Source: an uncultured Oscillospiraceae bacterium (GTDB taxonomy: Bacteria; Bacillota; Clostridia; Oscillospirales; Ruminococcaceae). Taken from it: a stretch of DNA of 11,701 nucleotides. The notes below the pieces were generated by a model. The model saw only the letters and a program-made list of their open reading frames with translations, was not told the DNA's origin and made no database searches. The position numbers were made by a program, and so were the translations under genes. Location of the stretch: assembly GCA_934527255.1 (NCBI GenBank), contig CAKTAM010000055.1, positions 1 to 11,701 of the forward strand, given 5' to 3'. Shown piece after piece: positions 1-6,391 of the stretch (within the stretch, counting starts at the first letter, position 1; each line of letters starts with the position of its first letter).

Positions 1-35
1 GCCGTATGCTTGTCCAGTATCCGAATTTCTGCCAT
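1..35 (-). CDS. mutL: MutL DNA mismatch repair protein, N-terminal start only (partial)
   Basis: Only the first codons are in the window; the rest lies beyond the left edge. The minus strand reads Met-Ala-Glu-Ile-Arg-Ile-Leu-Asp-Lys-His-Thr, which resembles the start of clostridial MutL proteins just before the ATPase motif. The ATG at 35-33 is preceded by an AGGAG about 12 bases upstream. The start lies 51 bases after the mutS stop on the same strand, as expected of a mutS-mutL operon. MutL is the ATPase that couples MutS mismatch recognition to strand removal. The identification rests on about 11 residues plus position, so it is good but not proven here. Confidence 0.8.
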   Translation of the reverse strand, partial: MAEIRILDKHT

Positions 36-86
36 AGGCCCGTCTCACTCCTTTTTTTGCCCGCGCGGCCGCCCCGAAAAAACGGT

Positions 87-2702
87 TCAGGCCGGGCTGA
101 GCTCCTTTTTCAGCTGATAGAGAAAGTTCAGCGCCTCCAACGGCGTCAGGGTATCCACATCCAGCTCCTGCAGCTTTTTCACCGTGTCGGCATCCGCCTG
201 CGCGGGCTGGAATTTTTCAAAGTTATCAAAATCAAGCTGGCGGTTGGCCTCGGTCAGATCCGGCGCGGCCGCCTCCAGCGCCTTGAGCACCTGCTTGGCG
301 CGCGTGATGACCACCTGCGGAACGCCCGCCAGCTTGGCCACCTCGATGCCGTAGCTGTCATCGGCCGGGCCTGCTACAATGCGCCGCAGAAACGTGATGT
401 CATCGCCGCGCTTTTTTACGGCAATGTTGTAGTTTTTCACACCGTCAAGGTCATCCTCCAGCGCGGTCAGCTCGTGATAATGGGTGGCAAACAGCGTTTT
501 GCAGCCGATGCCGTTTGCCTTATCGGCGATGTGCTCCACCACGGCACGGGCAATGCTCATGCCGTCAAAGGTCGAGGTGCCGCGGCCGATCTCATCCAGA
601 ATGACCAGACTGCGCGGGGTCGCCTTTTCCAGAATTTCGGCCACCTCGCTCATCTCGACCATAAAGGTGGATTGCCCCGCCGCCAGGTCGTCCGATGCGC
701 CCACACGGGTAAAGATGCTGTCCACCACGCCCATATGGCAGGCGGCGGCGGGCACAAAGCTGCCCATCTGCGCCATCAGCGCCAGAATGGCCGTCTGGCG
801 CATATATGTAGATTTACCGGCCATGTTGGGCCCGGTAATGATGAGCATGCGGTTGTCGCCGCAATCCAGCAGAGTGTCGTTGGGAACAAAGCGGCTGCCG
901 GAAAGCATTTTTTCCACCACCGGATGCCGCCCCTCGACAATGTGCAGCTCGTCGCCGTCGTCCACCGTCGGGCGCACATAGCGGTTTTTGACCGCCACCT
1001 GCGCAAGGCTTGTCAGCACATCCAGCCGGGCCACCCCGGCCGCCGTGCGCTGAATGCGGGAAAGCTCGGCGCCAATGCGGCTCTGCAGCTGGGCGAAAAG
1101 CTCATGCTCCAGCACGATCAGGCGCTCGTGCGCACCGAGAATGCGGCTTTCCAGCGTTTTCAGCTCTTCGGTGATATACCGCTCGCCGTTGGTGAGGGTC
1201 TGCTTGCGGATAAAGGTGGACGGCACCTGCGGCACATACGCATTGCTGACCTCGATATAATAACCAAAGACTTTGTTGTAGCCGACCTTCAGCTTGGGAA
1301 TGCCGCTCTCCTGCCGCAGGCGTGCCTCCAGCGAGGCCAGATAGCCCTTGGAATCCTTCACCAGACTGCGCAGCTCGTCCGCCTCGGCATTGTAACCGTC
1401 GCGGATGACCCCGCCATCCTTGAGTGTGGCGGGCGCGTCCGGGTCGACGGCGTTTTCAATCAGCGTGCGCACGTCCTCCAGCGGGTCAATCGCGGCCAGC
1501 AGCTCCTGCAGCTCCGCCGCCGTATAATTTTGCAGCGCGGCGCGAATGGCCGGAAGCTGCGCGCACGCCGCCGCCAGCGCCAGCAGATCCTTTGGGGTGG
1601 CGCTGCCGTATACCACGCGGGTCATCAGGCGCTCCATGTCAAAAACGCCGGAGAGCACCTCGGCCAGGTCGGCACGGCCCACATTGTCCTGCACCAGCTG
1701 CTGCACGCCGTCCAGCCGACGGTTGATCGCGGCGACATCCACCAGCGGCTGCTCGACGGTGCGGCGCATCAAGCGCTTGCCCATGGCGGTGCGGGTCTCA
1801 TCCAGCACCCACAGCAGCGTACCTTTTTTTTCGCGGCCGCGCATGGTCTCGGTCAGCTCCAGATTGCTGCGGGCAATGCCAGACAGCTGCATATACTGGT
1901 TCTGGTTATAGTTCTCGATGGTTTTCAGGCGTTCGATGCCATGCTTTTGTGTTTCGCGCAGATAGGTCAACAGACCGGTCAGCGCCATCTGGATCGGCAT
2001 GCAGTCGGCCACACCGGCCTCCTGCAGCAGCTGCGGCCCAAACTGGGTGCGCATGGCCTCCTCCACCGCATTTGGGGCATAGACCTTTTCCTCCATCAGC
2101 TCGGCCGAGCAGCCCAACTGACGCTTCATATACGCCGTGACCAGCGTACAGTCCAGCAGCGCATCGTTGAACAGCACCTCGCTTGGCCAGAAGCGCCCAA
2201 GCTCTGTCAGCAGGGCATTTTGTCTGTCCTGTGCGGGAAGCCGCGTCGTGCGGATCACGCCGGTGGAAACATCGGCAAAGCAGACGCCGCCCTCGCCCTG
2301 CCCGGGCAGCCAGATGCTGGCAATGTAATTGTTGCGGTCATCGTGCAGCATGCTGCTTTCGATGACGGTGCCGGGCGTGATGACCCGGATAACGTCCCGC
2401 TTGACCAGCCCCTTGACCAGCGCCGGGTCCTCCAGCTGCTCGCAGATGGCCACCTTGTAGCCCTTGGCGATCAGCCGCGCCACATAGCTTTCATAGCTGT
2501 GAAACGGCACGCCGCACATGGGGGCGCGCTCCTCCTGCCCGCACTGACGGCCGGTCAGGGTCAGCTCCAGCTCCTTGGAGACCAGCAGGGCGTCATCATA
2601 GAACATTTCATAAAAATCGCCCAGCCGGAAAAAGAGGATCTGATCCTTATGCTGTTGTTTGATGCGAAGATATTGCTCCATCATGGGGGAAACATCCGCC
2701 AT
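87..2702 (-). CDS. mutS: DNA mismatch repair ATPase MutS
   Basis: Full-length MutS of 871 residues, the usual size for bacterial MutS1. It binds mismatches and small loops in newly copied DNA and recruits MutL. The N-terminal mismatch-reading Phe-X-Glu motif is at F30-Y31-E32. Connector, lever and clamp regions follow at roughly 120-580. The C-terminal ABC-type ATPase has Walker A GPNMAGKST (624-632), the conserved loop DDLAAGQSTFMVEM (671-684), Walker B ILDE (701-704) followed by GRGTS, and FATHYHEL (738-745). The end, about 846-868, resembles the usual MutS C-terminal helices. The chosen ATG (2702-2700) gives the standard N-terminus MADVSPMMEQY; its upstream GGCGGTG is a weak ribosome site. 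The gene lies 103 bases downstream of the YlbF-like gene and just upstream of mutL, so it is probably co-transcribed with both. No motif is missing. Confidence 0.98.
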   Translation of the reverse strand: MADVSPMMEQYLRIKQQHKDQILFFRLGDFYEMFYDDALLVSKELELTLTGRQCGQEERAPMCGVPFHSYESYVARLIAKGYKVAICEQLEDPALVKGLVKRDVIRVITPGTVIESSMLHDDRNNYIASIWLPGQGEGGVCFADVSTGVIRTTRLPAQDRQNALLTELGRFWPSEVLFNDALLDCTLVTAYMKRQLGCSAELMEEKVYAPNAVEEAMRTQFGPQLLQEAGVADCMPIQMALTGLLTYLRETQKHGIERLKTIENYNQNQYMQLSGIARSNLELTETMRGREKKGTLLWVLDETRTAMGKRLMRRTVEQPLVDVAAINRRLDGVQQLVQDNVGRADLAEVLSGVFDMERLMTRVVYGSATPKDLLALAAACAQLPAIRAALQNYTAAELQELLAAIDPLEDVRTLIENAVDPDAPATLKDGGVIRDGYNAEADELRSLVKDSKGYLASLEARLRQESGIPKLKVGYNKVFGYYIEVSNAYVPQVPSTFIRKQTLTNGERYITEELKTLESRILGAHERLIVLEHELFAQLQSRIGAELSRIQRTAAGVARLDVLTSLAQVAVKNRYVRPTVDDGDELHIVEGRHPVVEKMLSGSRFVPNDTLLDCGDNRMLIITGPNMAGKSTYMRQTAILALMAQMGSFVPAAACHMGVVDSIFTRVGASDDLAAGQSTFMVEMSEVAEILEKATPRSLVILDEIGRGTSTFDGMSIARAVVEHIADKANGIGCKTLFATHYHELTALEDDLDGVKNYNIAVKKRGDDITFLRRIVAGPADDSYGIEVAKLAGVPQVVITRAKQVLKALEAAAPDLTEANRQLDFDNFEKFQPAQADADTVKKLQELDVDTLTPLEALNFLYQLKKELSPA

Positions 2703-2738
2703 GGCGCTTCACCGCCTTGCCTTTCAGAATGATGAGAT

Positions 2739-2789
2739 AAAACCGGAAAGACCCGCCTGACGGCACCGCAGTGCGCCCGGCGGGCTTTC
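2739..2789 (-). terminator. Stem-loop with weak U-tract between the YlbF-like gene and mutS
   Basis: On the minus strand GAAAG-CCCGCC pairs with GGCGGG-(T)-CTTTC, an 11-bp stem with one bulged base. An inner GCAC/GTGC stem folds within the loop. TTTT follows, but only after an intervening CCGG, which makes it a poor intrinsic terminator. Only 36 bases separate it from the mutS start, and I see no promoter in that space, so complete termination would leave mutS untranscribed. A partial terminator or an mRNA processing or stability element fits better. Confidence 0.45.
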
Positions 2790-2805
2790 AGCAGGATGTG
2801 TACGG

Positions 2806-3213
2806 TCAGCCGTGGCAGCCGCCGCAGGTGGAGCAGCTGCCGGTGCAGCCGTGCGGCTCCTCCACCAGCATGGGATCCTCGCCGCTGCAGGCGGCCTGAA
2901 TGATGGCGTTGATGTAATTCATCAGCGTATCCATTCCGGCCTTGGCCTCGTTGTAATTTTTCATCGAGTCGGTATCCATGATCTCGGTGTACATATCGCT
3001 CAGCTTCTGGTTGAGCTGCTGGGTATGCGCCTCGTCGGCCTTTTCGTCGGCCATGGCATTCTGCAGCTCCAGCCGCAGCAGGTTGAACTCGCCGATGCGA
3101 TCCTGCAGCGCCTCGTCGTCGTCGCTTTGCTGGCGGGCGTGCTGATAATAAAGATAAGCCTCTTCCTTCTGCATCTGGGCAGCGGCCTGCTTGAACATGG
3201 TAATAGCATCCAT
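2806..3213 (-). CDS. YlbF/YmcA-family protein with cysteine-rich C-terminal tail
   Basis: A 135-residue, mostly helical, charged and Gln/Ala-rich protein that fits the YlbF/YmcA (Com_YlbF) family. In Bacillus subtilis, YlbF, YmcA and YaaT form an Fe-S-containing complex that influences RNase Y, competence, sporulation and biofilm formation. The body (about 1-110) looks like helical hairpins. The tail (121-135, HGCTGSCSTCGGCHG) holds four cysteines and two histidines and could bind metal or an Fe-S cluster; this is inference. The start chosen is the ATG at 3213-3211, with AGGAG 12 bases upstream and a consensus promoter further up. A longer frame reading back to 3357 would run through that promoter and is rejected. 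It precedes mutS on the same strand, a neighbourhood I recall as common in Clostridia. The exact role here is unknown. Confidence 0.85.
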   Translation of the reverse strand: MDAITMFKQAAAQMQKEEAYLYYQHARQQSDDDEALQDRIGEFNLLRLELQNAMADEKADEAHTQQLNQKLSDMYTEIMDTDSMKNYNEAKAGMDTLMNYINAIIQAACSGEDPMLVEEPHGCTGSCSTCGGCHG

Positions 3214-3301
3214 AAAAGAGAAACGCTCCTGTTTTTTGAGTTTGTCCGCGCCGGTGAGAAGCCCGTTTGGGGCGGCCTGCACCCGCGCTGATACCGTTTT
3301 T

Positions 3302-3330
3302 ATTATACCACACTTTTCATCGGCCTGCAA
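3302..3330 (-). promoter_or_regulatory. Sigma-A-type promoter for the YlbF-like gene (and probably mutS-mutL)
   Basis: The minus strand has TTGCAG (3330-3325), a 17-base spacer and TATAAT (3307-3302): a perfect -10, four of six at -35, and ideal spacing. Transcription should start near 3295, giving an untranslated leader of about 80 bases before the ATG at 3213. It is the best-looking promoter in the window. Confidence 0.85.
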
Positions 3331-3338
3331 CGCTCCCG

Positions 3339-3366
3339 CGCGGCGAAATGCGGACATTTCGCCGCG
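3339..3366. repeat. Perfect 12-bp inverted repeat upstream of the YlbF promoter
   Basis: CGCGGCGAAATG and CATTTCGCCGCG are exact reverse complements around a 4-base loop. The repeat lies between the transporter stop (3386) and the -35 box of the next promoter (3330). No U-tract follows on either strand, so it is not a standard intrinsic terminator. It could be a 3'-end stabilising hairpin for the transporter mRNA or an operator for the ylbF promoter. Confidence 0.75.
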
Positions 3367-3385
3367 GCAGGCAGGCGGCCGGGAC

Positions 3386-4180
3386 TTACGGAATGCAGTA
3401 AATGCCGAAGCTCATCAGCGCGCAGCCGACCAATGCGCCCCATGCGCAGGCACGCCCCCGGCCGGTGCGAAAGCCCAGCGCCAGCAGCTCGAACCAGCTG
3501 ACGGCGCACATCATGCCCGCCACCACGCACAGCAGGCCGTTCAAAAACAGGCGGTTCAGCACCCGGCGCAGGCAAAGGAATGCCAGCGCCGCGCCAAACG
3601 GTTCAGCCAGGCCGGAAAATGCGGCCGCCGCAAACGCGCGCCCGCGGCGGCCGGTCGCATACAGCACCGGCGCGGCGATGACGATGCCCTCGGGAAAATT
3701 GTGCAGCCCGATGGCCAGCGCCACCGTCAGCCCCATGCGGCGATCGGCATAGCTGGTGAACAGCGTCAACACGCCCTCCGGCAGGTTGTGCAGCACCACG
3801 ACCGCCGTCGTGACCAGCGCGCTGCGCAGCGCTGCCGCCTGCAGCGTGCCCTCCCCGGCCGGGGCGGCCTGCCGCCTACCCCGGCGCGCCAGCAGCTCCG
3901 CCTCCTCCGGCAGGCAGGCCGCCAGCAGCAGCGCAGCCGCCGCCCCAAGGCAAAACAGACTGAGCGTTTTGCCCGCCGCCGCAAATGCGCCCGCCGTCTG
4001 GCGATAAACGGCGAACGCCTCGGGCAGAAGATCACCCAGCGACACCGTGACCATCACGCCGCCTGCAAACCCCATACCGGCGGCAATAGCGGTTTCTCCC
4101 GGCGGCGTCAGCAGAGCAAACGCGCCGCCCAGCGCCGTAAACAGCCCCGCCAACAAGCTGACCAGCCATGCATACCACAA
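3386..4180 (-). CDS. ZIP-family divalent metal transporter (ZupT/GufA type)
   Basis: An integral membrane protein of about 264 residues, the usual size for bacterial ZIP transporters, which move zinc and other divalent metals into the cytoplasm. The two metal-site motifs are plain: HNLPEG (131-136) in TM4 and HNFPEG (160-165) in TM5. The segment SGLAEPFGA (189-197) also follows the ZupT pattern. About eight hydrophobic segments can be seen, with a basic cytoplasmic loop at about 98-120 that lacks the His-rich stretch found in some relatives. No ATG fits. The best start is TTG at 4180-4178, where an AAGGGGG ribosome site lies 8 bases upstream and the first TM segment begins at once; frames extending to 4429 add low-complexity Arg-rich sequence. 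I see no clear promoter between it and the terminator at 4405. Metal specificity cannot be read from sequence alone. Confidence 0.9.
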   Translation of the reverse strand: MWYAWLVSLLAGLFTALGGAFALLTPPGETAIAAGMGFAGGVMVTVSLGDLLPEAFAVYRQTAGAFAAAGKTLSLFCLGAAAALLLAACLPEEAELLARRGRRQAAPAGEGTLQAAALRSALVTTAVVVLHNLPEGVLTLFTSYADRRMGLTVALAIGLHNFPEGIVIAAPVLYATGRRGRAFAAAAFSGLAEPFGAALAFLCLRRVLNRLFLNGLLCVVAGMMCAVSWFELLALGFRTGRGRACAWGALVGCALMSFGIYCIP

Positions 4181-4404
4181 ACCCAACGCCCCCTTTTTCC
4201 CGGCCTGCCGCTCAGGACGGCCCTGTACCCCATGCTTATTCGTATGAGGGCGCGGCGGGAAATAGTCGGCCGCCCGGCCCAAGCGCAGACAGGCAGAGCA
4301 TGTTTTCTTCCGCCGTGCGGAACAGGCGGCAGATCGGCGTTTTTTCTCATGCGGGGCGGCGGCAGGCATGCCCGGCCAACTGGTCGACCGCCCGGTCGGC
4401 ATAC
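4181..4404. other. Leader region upstream of the ZIP transporter, no convincing gene
   Basis: This stretch separates the isomerase operon terminator from the transporter start and should hold the transporter's promoter, but no -10/-35 pair stands out. Two adjacent small inverted repeats lie at its far end: GACCG-CC-CGGTC (4386-4397) and CGGCAT-acaaaa-ATGCCG (4397-4414). A 21-codon frame on the minus strand (4301-4236) has a GGAAG 5 bases before its ATG and ends two bases before another ATG, which is out of frame with the transporter. It could be a leader peptide but may be chance. Confidence 0.4.
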
Positions 4405-4445
4405 AAAAATGCCGCCCTCTCCCCCGCACGGTGGGAAAGGGCAGC
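4405..4445 (-). terminator. Rho-independent terminator closing the fbp-hydrolase-isomerase operon
   Basis: On the minus strand GCTGCCCTTTCCC (4445-4433) pairs over 13 bp, two of them G-T, with GGGAGAGGGCGGC (4423-4411). The loop is 9 bases, and A-TTTTT follows at 4410-4405. It lies 34 bases past the isomerase stop codon, which is good placement. It implies that the ZIP transporter is a separate transcription unit. Confidence 0.8.
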
Positions 4446-4479
4446 GAAAAAGCCGTGATAGGCCCGCAGGCCGCCGGGC

Positions 4480-5373
4480 TCAGCCCAGATAAAGCTGCGC
4501 CATGCTTTGCAGCACGTCGTGCTGGAACTGCTCGCTGAGACGGAAAAGCTGCGGCGGGAAATGCTTGTGGAAGCAGTCCGACTCGAGGCTGAGGCTGCCG
4601 GTGTAGCCGATCTCCCGAAGCGCAGCGAACGTCGCCGCCCAGTCAATATTGCCAAGGCCGGGGCAGTCGTGCTGATCCATCTCGCTTTCCTGACGGTAAA
4701 TGCGGCCGTACTCGTTGTCGTGCAGGTGCAGCACCCGCAGGCGCTTGCCCAGCCTGCGGATGTATTCGGCGCAGGAATACCCGCTCAAATTGGCGTGGCC
4801 GGTGTCAAAGCAGGCCACCAGACGGTCAGAGTGCATCATGTCAATATAATCAATGAGCTGCTCCGGGCTGCAGGAGGGAATTTTGCGCAGCGGCATGTTC
4901 TCCAGCGCCAGTGTCACCCCGCAGCGCTCGGCCACCGGCAGCAGCCGCGCCAGCACACGCTCGTTTTCCGCGCGGGTGCGGGGCAGGTCGGTATCCTCGG
5001 CCCAGCCCATGGGCATGGCGCAGTGCAGCACCAGATAGGGGCTGCCCATAATGGCCGCGGCCAGAATGCTTTTTTCCAGCGCCTGCATCATGAATTCGTA
5101 CTCGTCCGGGTCGTTGCTTTCGGGCCAGGTGGGAAACGGCGCGTGCACCTGCCCGGCGGGCAGGCGGTATTTTTCGGCCAGCGCGGCGTCCTTTTTGAAA
5201 AACGCCTCAAACTGCGGCAGCGGCAGGCTGAACAGCCCGCGCCCGTACTCGTATTTTTCGCAGGGGATGCCGTAATCTATGCAGTCATACCCAATTTCCG
5301 ACAGCATCCGGTACGATTCCTCCGCCCCAAACAGCCGGTAGGCCGAAGCATTGGCGGTGCTCAATTTCAACAT
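4480..5373 (-). CDS. Sugar phosphate isomerase/epimerase-like TIM barrel protein
   Basis: A 297-residue protein of the xylose isomerase-like/AP endonuclease 2 TIM barrel family. Candidate metal and catalytic residues sit where the family has them: H77 (QVHAP), H117 (VLHC), E158 (LENM), D190 and H193 (FDTGH), H216 and H218 (LHLHDN) and E264 (LSLES). Such proteins usually isomerise or epimerise sugars or inositol derivatives using Mn, Mg or Zn; some are endonuclease IV. Nothing here gives the substrate, and the DNA repair role is less likely given operon partners in carbon metabolism. The ATG at 5373 has AAGGAG 7 bases upstream; frames extending to 5514 would overlap the upstream stop region. 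It is the last gene of the operon, 113 bases after the hydrolase and followed by a terminator. Confidence 0.9.
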   Translation of the reverse strand: MLKLSTANASAYRLFGAEESYRMLSEIGYDCIDYGIPCEKYEYGRGLFSLPLPQFEAFFKKDAALAEKYRLPAGQVHAPFPTWPESNDPDEYEFMMQALEKSILAAAIMGSPYLVLHCAMPMGWAEDTDLPRTRAENERVLARLLPVAERCGVTLALENMPLRKIPSCSPEQLIDYIDMMHSDRLVACFDTGHANLSGYSCAEYIRRLGKRLRVLHLHDNEYGRIYRQESEMDQHDCPGLGNIDWAATFAALREIGYTGSLSLESDCFHKHFPPQLFRLSEQFQHDVLQSMAQLYLG

Positions 5374-5486
5374 AGGCTTTCTCCTTTTTCGCTTTTGTGC
5401 GCCTGCCGCATACCGCCAGAGGCTATTGCAGCCAAAGGCGATGTGCCCTGCAGCGGCGGTCATTCCGGGGCGGCCGCTTTTTCCGT

Positions 5487-6338
5487 TTACTCGGCCGTGG
5501 GGGCAAAGCTGCACGGCAGGGCGATGTGATGGTCGCCGTCTTTATTGACAAAGTGGCAGTGCACGCCAAGCTCGCGCATCCAGCCGCGCACGATAACGGT
5601 CTGCCAGGTATGGGTGTTGTAGCCTTTTCCGGCGTCGTTATCCCACAGCCACTGCGGGGTGCACCACAGGCAGGCCCTGGGGGCAATGGCGGCGTAAACA
5701 TCGCGCTCGACGCCGTTCTGGCCGTGGTGGGCCATTTCCACAAAGTCGCTTTTCAGCGCATCGCCGTACAGGCCCAGCAGCTTGCGGCCGCCCTCCACGC
5801 CAAGGTCGCCCAAAAACAGCACCGTCTGCCCGGCCAGCGTCATGCGGATGACCGCCGAGGAATTGTTGCCCGCATTGTTGGTAAAGGCGGGGTCGGTGGT
5901 ATACAGAATGTCAAAGCGCGCCGCGCCCACCGTGTAGGTGTCGCCCTGCGTGATGGTCTCGGCCACGGAAGCCAGCAGCGGCTGCACCCGGCGGAAGCTG
6001 CGGAAATCCTCGGCAAAAATGCTTTCATTGCGCTCGAGGAACTGTACAGAGGGGAAATTGTAGTATGCCGTGCGGATGGCAAACGCATCAGGGCTTTCCT
6101 GCAGCAGCCGGATAAGCGCCCCGGTATGGTCAAGGTGCGAATGCGTCAGAAACCAGGCATCCACCACCGGCTTTTCGCTGCCGGTGATCTCGCGCAGGGT
6201 CTGCAGCAGGTGTGGGGCGTCGCCCGCCGTGCCGCCGTCAATGACGATGACCTTGTCGTCCTCGGTCTCGATAATAAAGCTCATCATCTGCTGCGGGGTC
6301 TGATTGGCCAGAAAATGAAGAGTATTTTGGTGTTTCAT
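5487..6338 (-). CDS. ComEC-like metallo-beta-lactamase-fold hydrolase, cytoplasmic
   Basis: A 283-residue metallo-hydrolase. The metal motif THSHLDH (65-71) gives H66, H68, D70 and H71. FLGD (175-178) supplies the bridging aspartate and HHGQNG (204-209) the late histidine pair. NNSSAVIRM (158-166) and HHG recall the soluble domain of the competence protein ComEC. There is no signal peptide or membrane segment, so it is a free-standing cytoplasmic enzyme rather than a channel. Standalone members include nucleases, phosphodiesterases and lactonases; the substrate is unknown. The ATG at 6338 has AGGGAG about 10 bases upstream. It sits 53 bases after fbp on the same strand and is probably co-transcribed with it. 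A partner role in sugar or cyclic phosphate turnover is inference only. Confidence 0.9.
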   Translation of the reverse strand: MKHQNTLHFLANQTPQQMMSFIIETEDDKVIVIDGGTAGDAPHLLQTLREITGSEKPVVDAWFLTHSHLDHTGALIRLLQESPDAFAIRTAYYNFPSVQFLERNESIFAEDFRSFRRVQPLLASVAETITQGDTYTVGAARFDILYTTDPAFTNNAGNNSSAVIRMTLAGQTVLFLGDLGVEGGRKLLGLYGDALKSDFVEMAHHGQNGVERDVYAAIAPRACLWCTPQWLWDNDAGKGYNTHTWQTVIVRGWMRELGVHCHFVNKDGDHHIALPCSFAPTAE

Positions 6339-6369
6339 AAAGATCTTTCTCCCTTATATTTGATGGATG

Positions 6370-6391
6370 CGGCAGCCCAGCCGGGCCGCCG
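6370..6391. repeat. Stem-loop directly abutting the fbp stop codon
   Basis: On the minus strand CGGCGGCCC and GGGCTGCCG pair over 9 bp (one G-T) around a GGCT loop, starting at the base after the fbp TGA. No U-run follows, so it is unlikely to terminate. It may protect the fbp message 3' end or tune the ratio of fbp to the downstream hydrolase. Confidence 0.65.

Noticed and set aside
6..2732. 908-codon open frame on the plus strand opposite mutS
   Set aside because: It mirrors the mutS gene; its translation is His/Gln/Leu/Arg-rich without domains. Long antisense frames are expected opposite GC-rich genes. MutS motifs on the other strand are complete.
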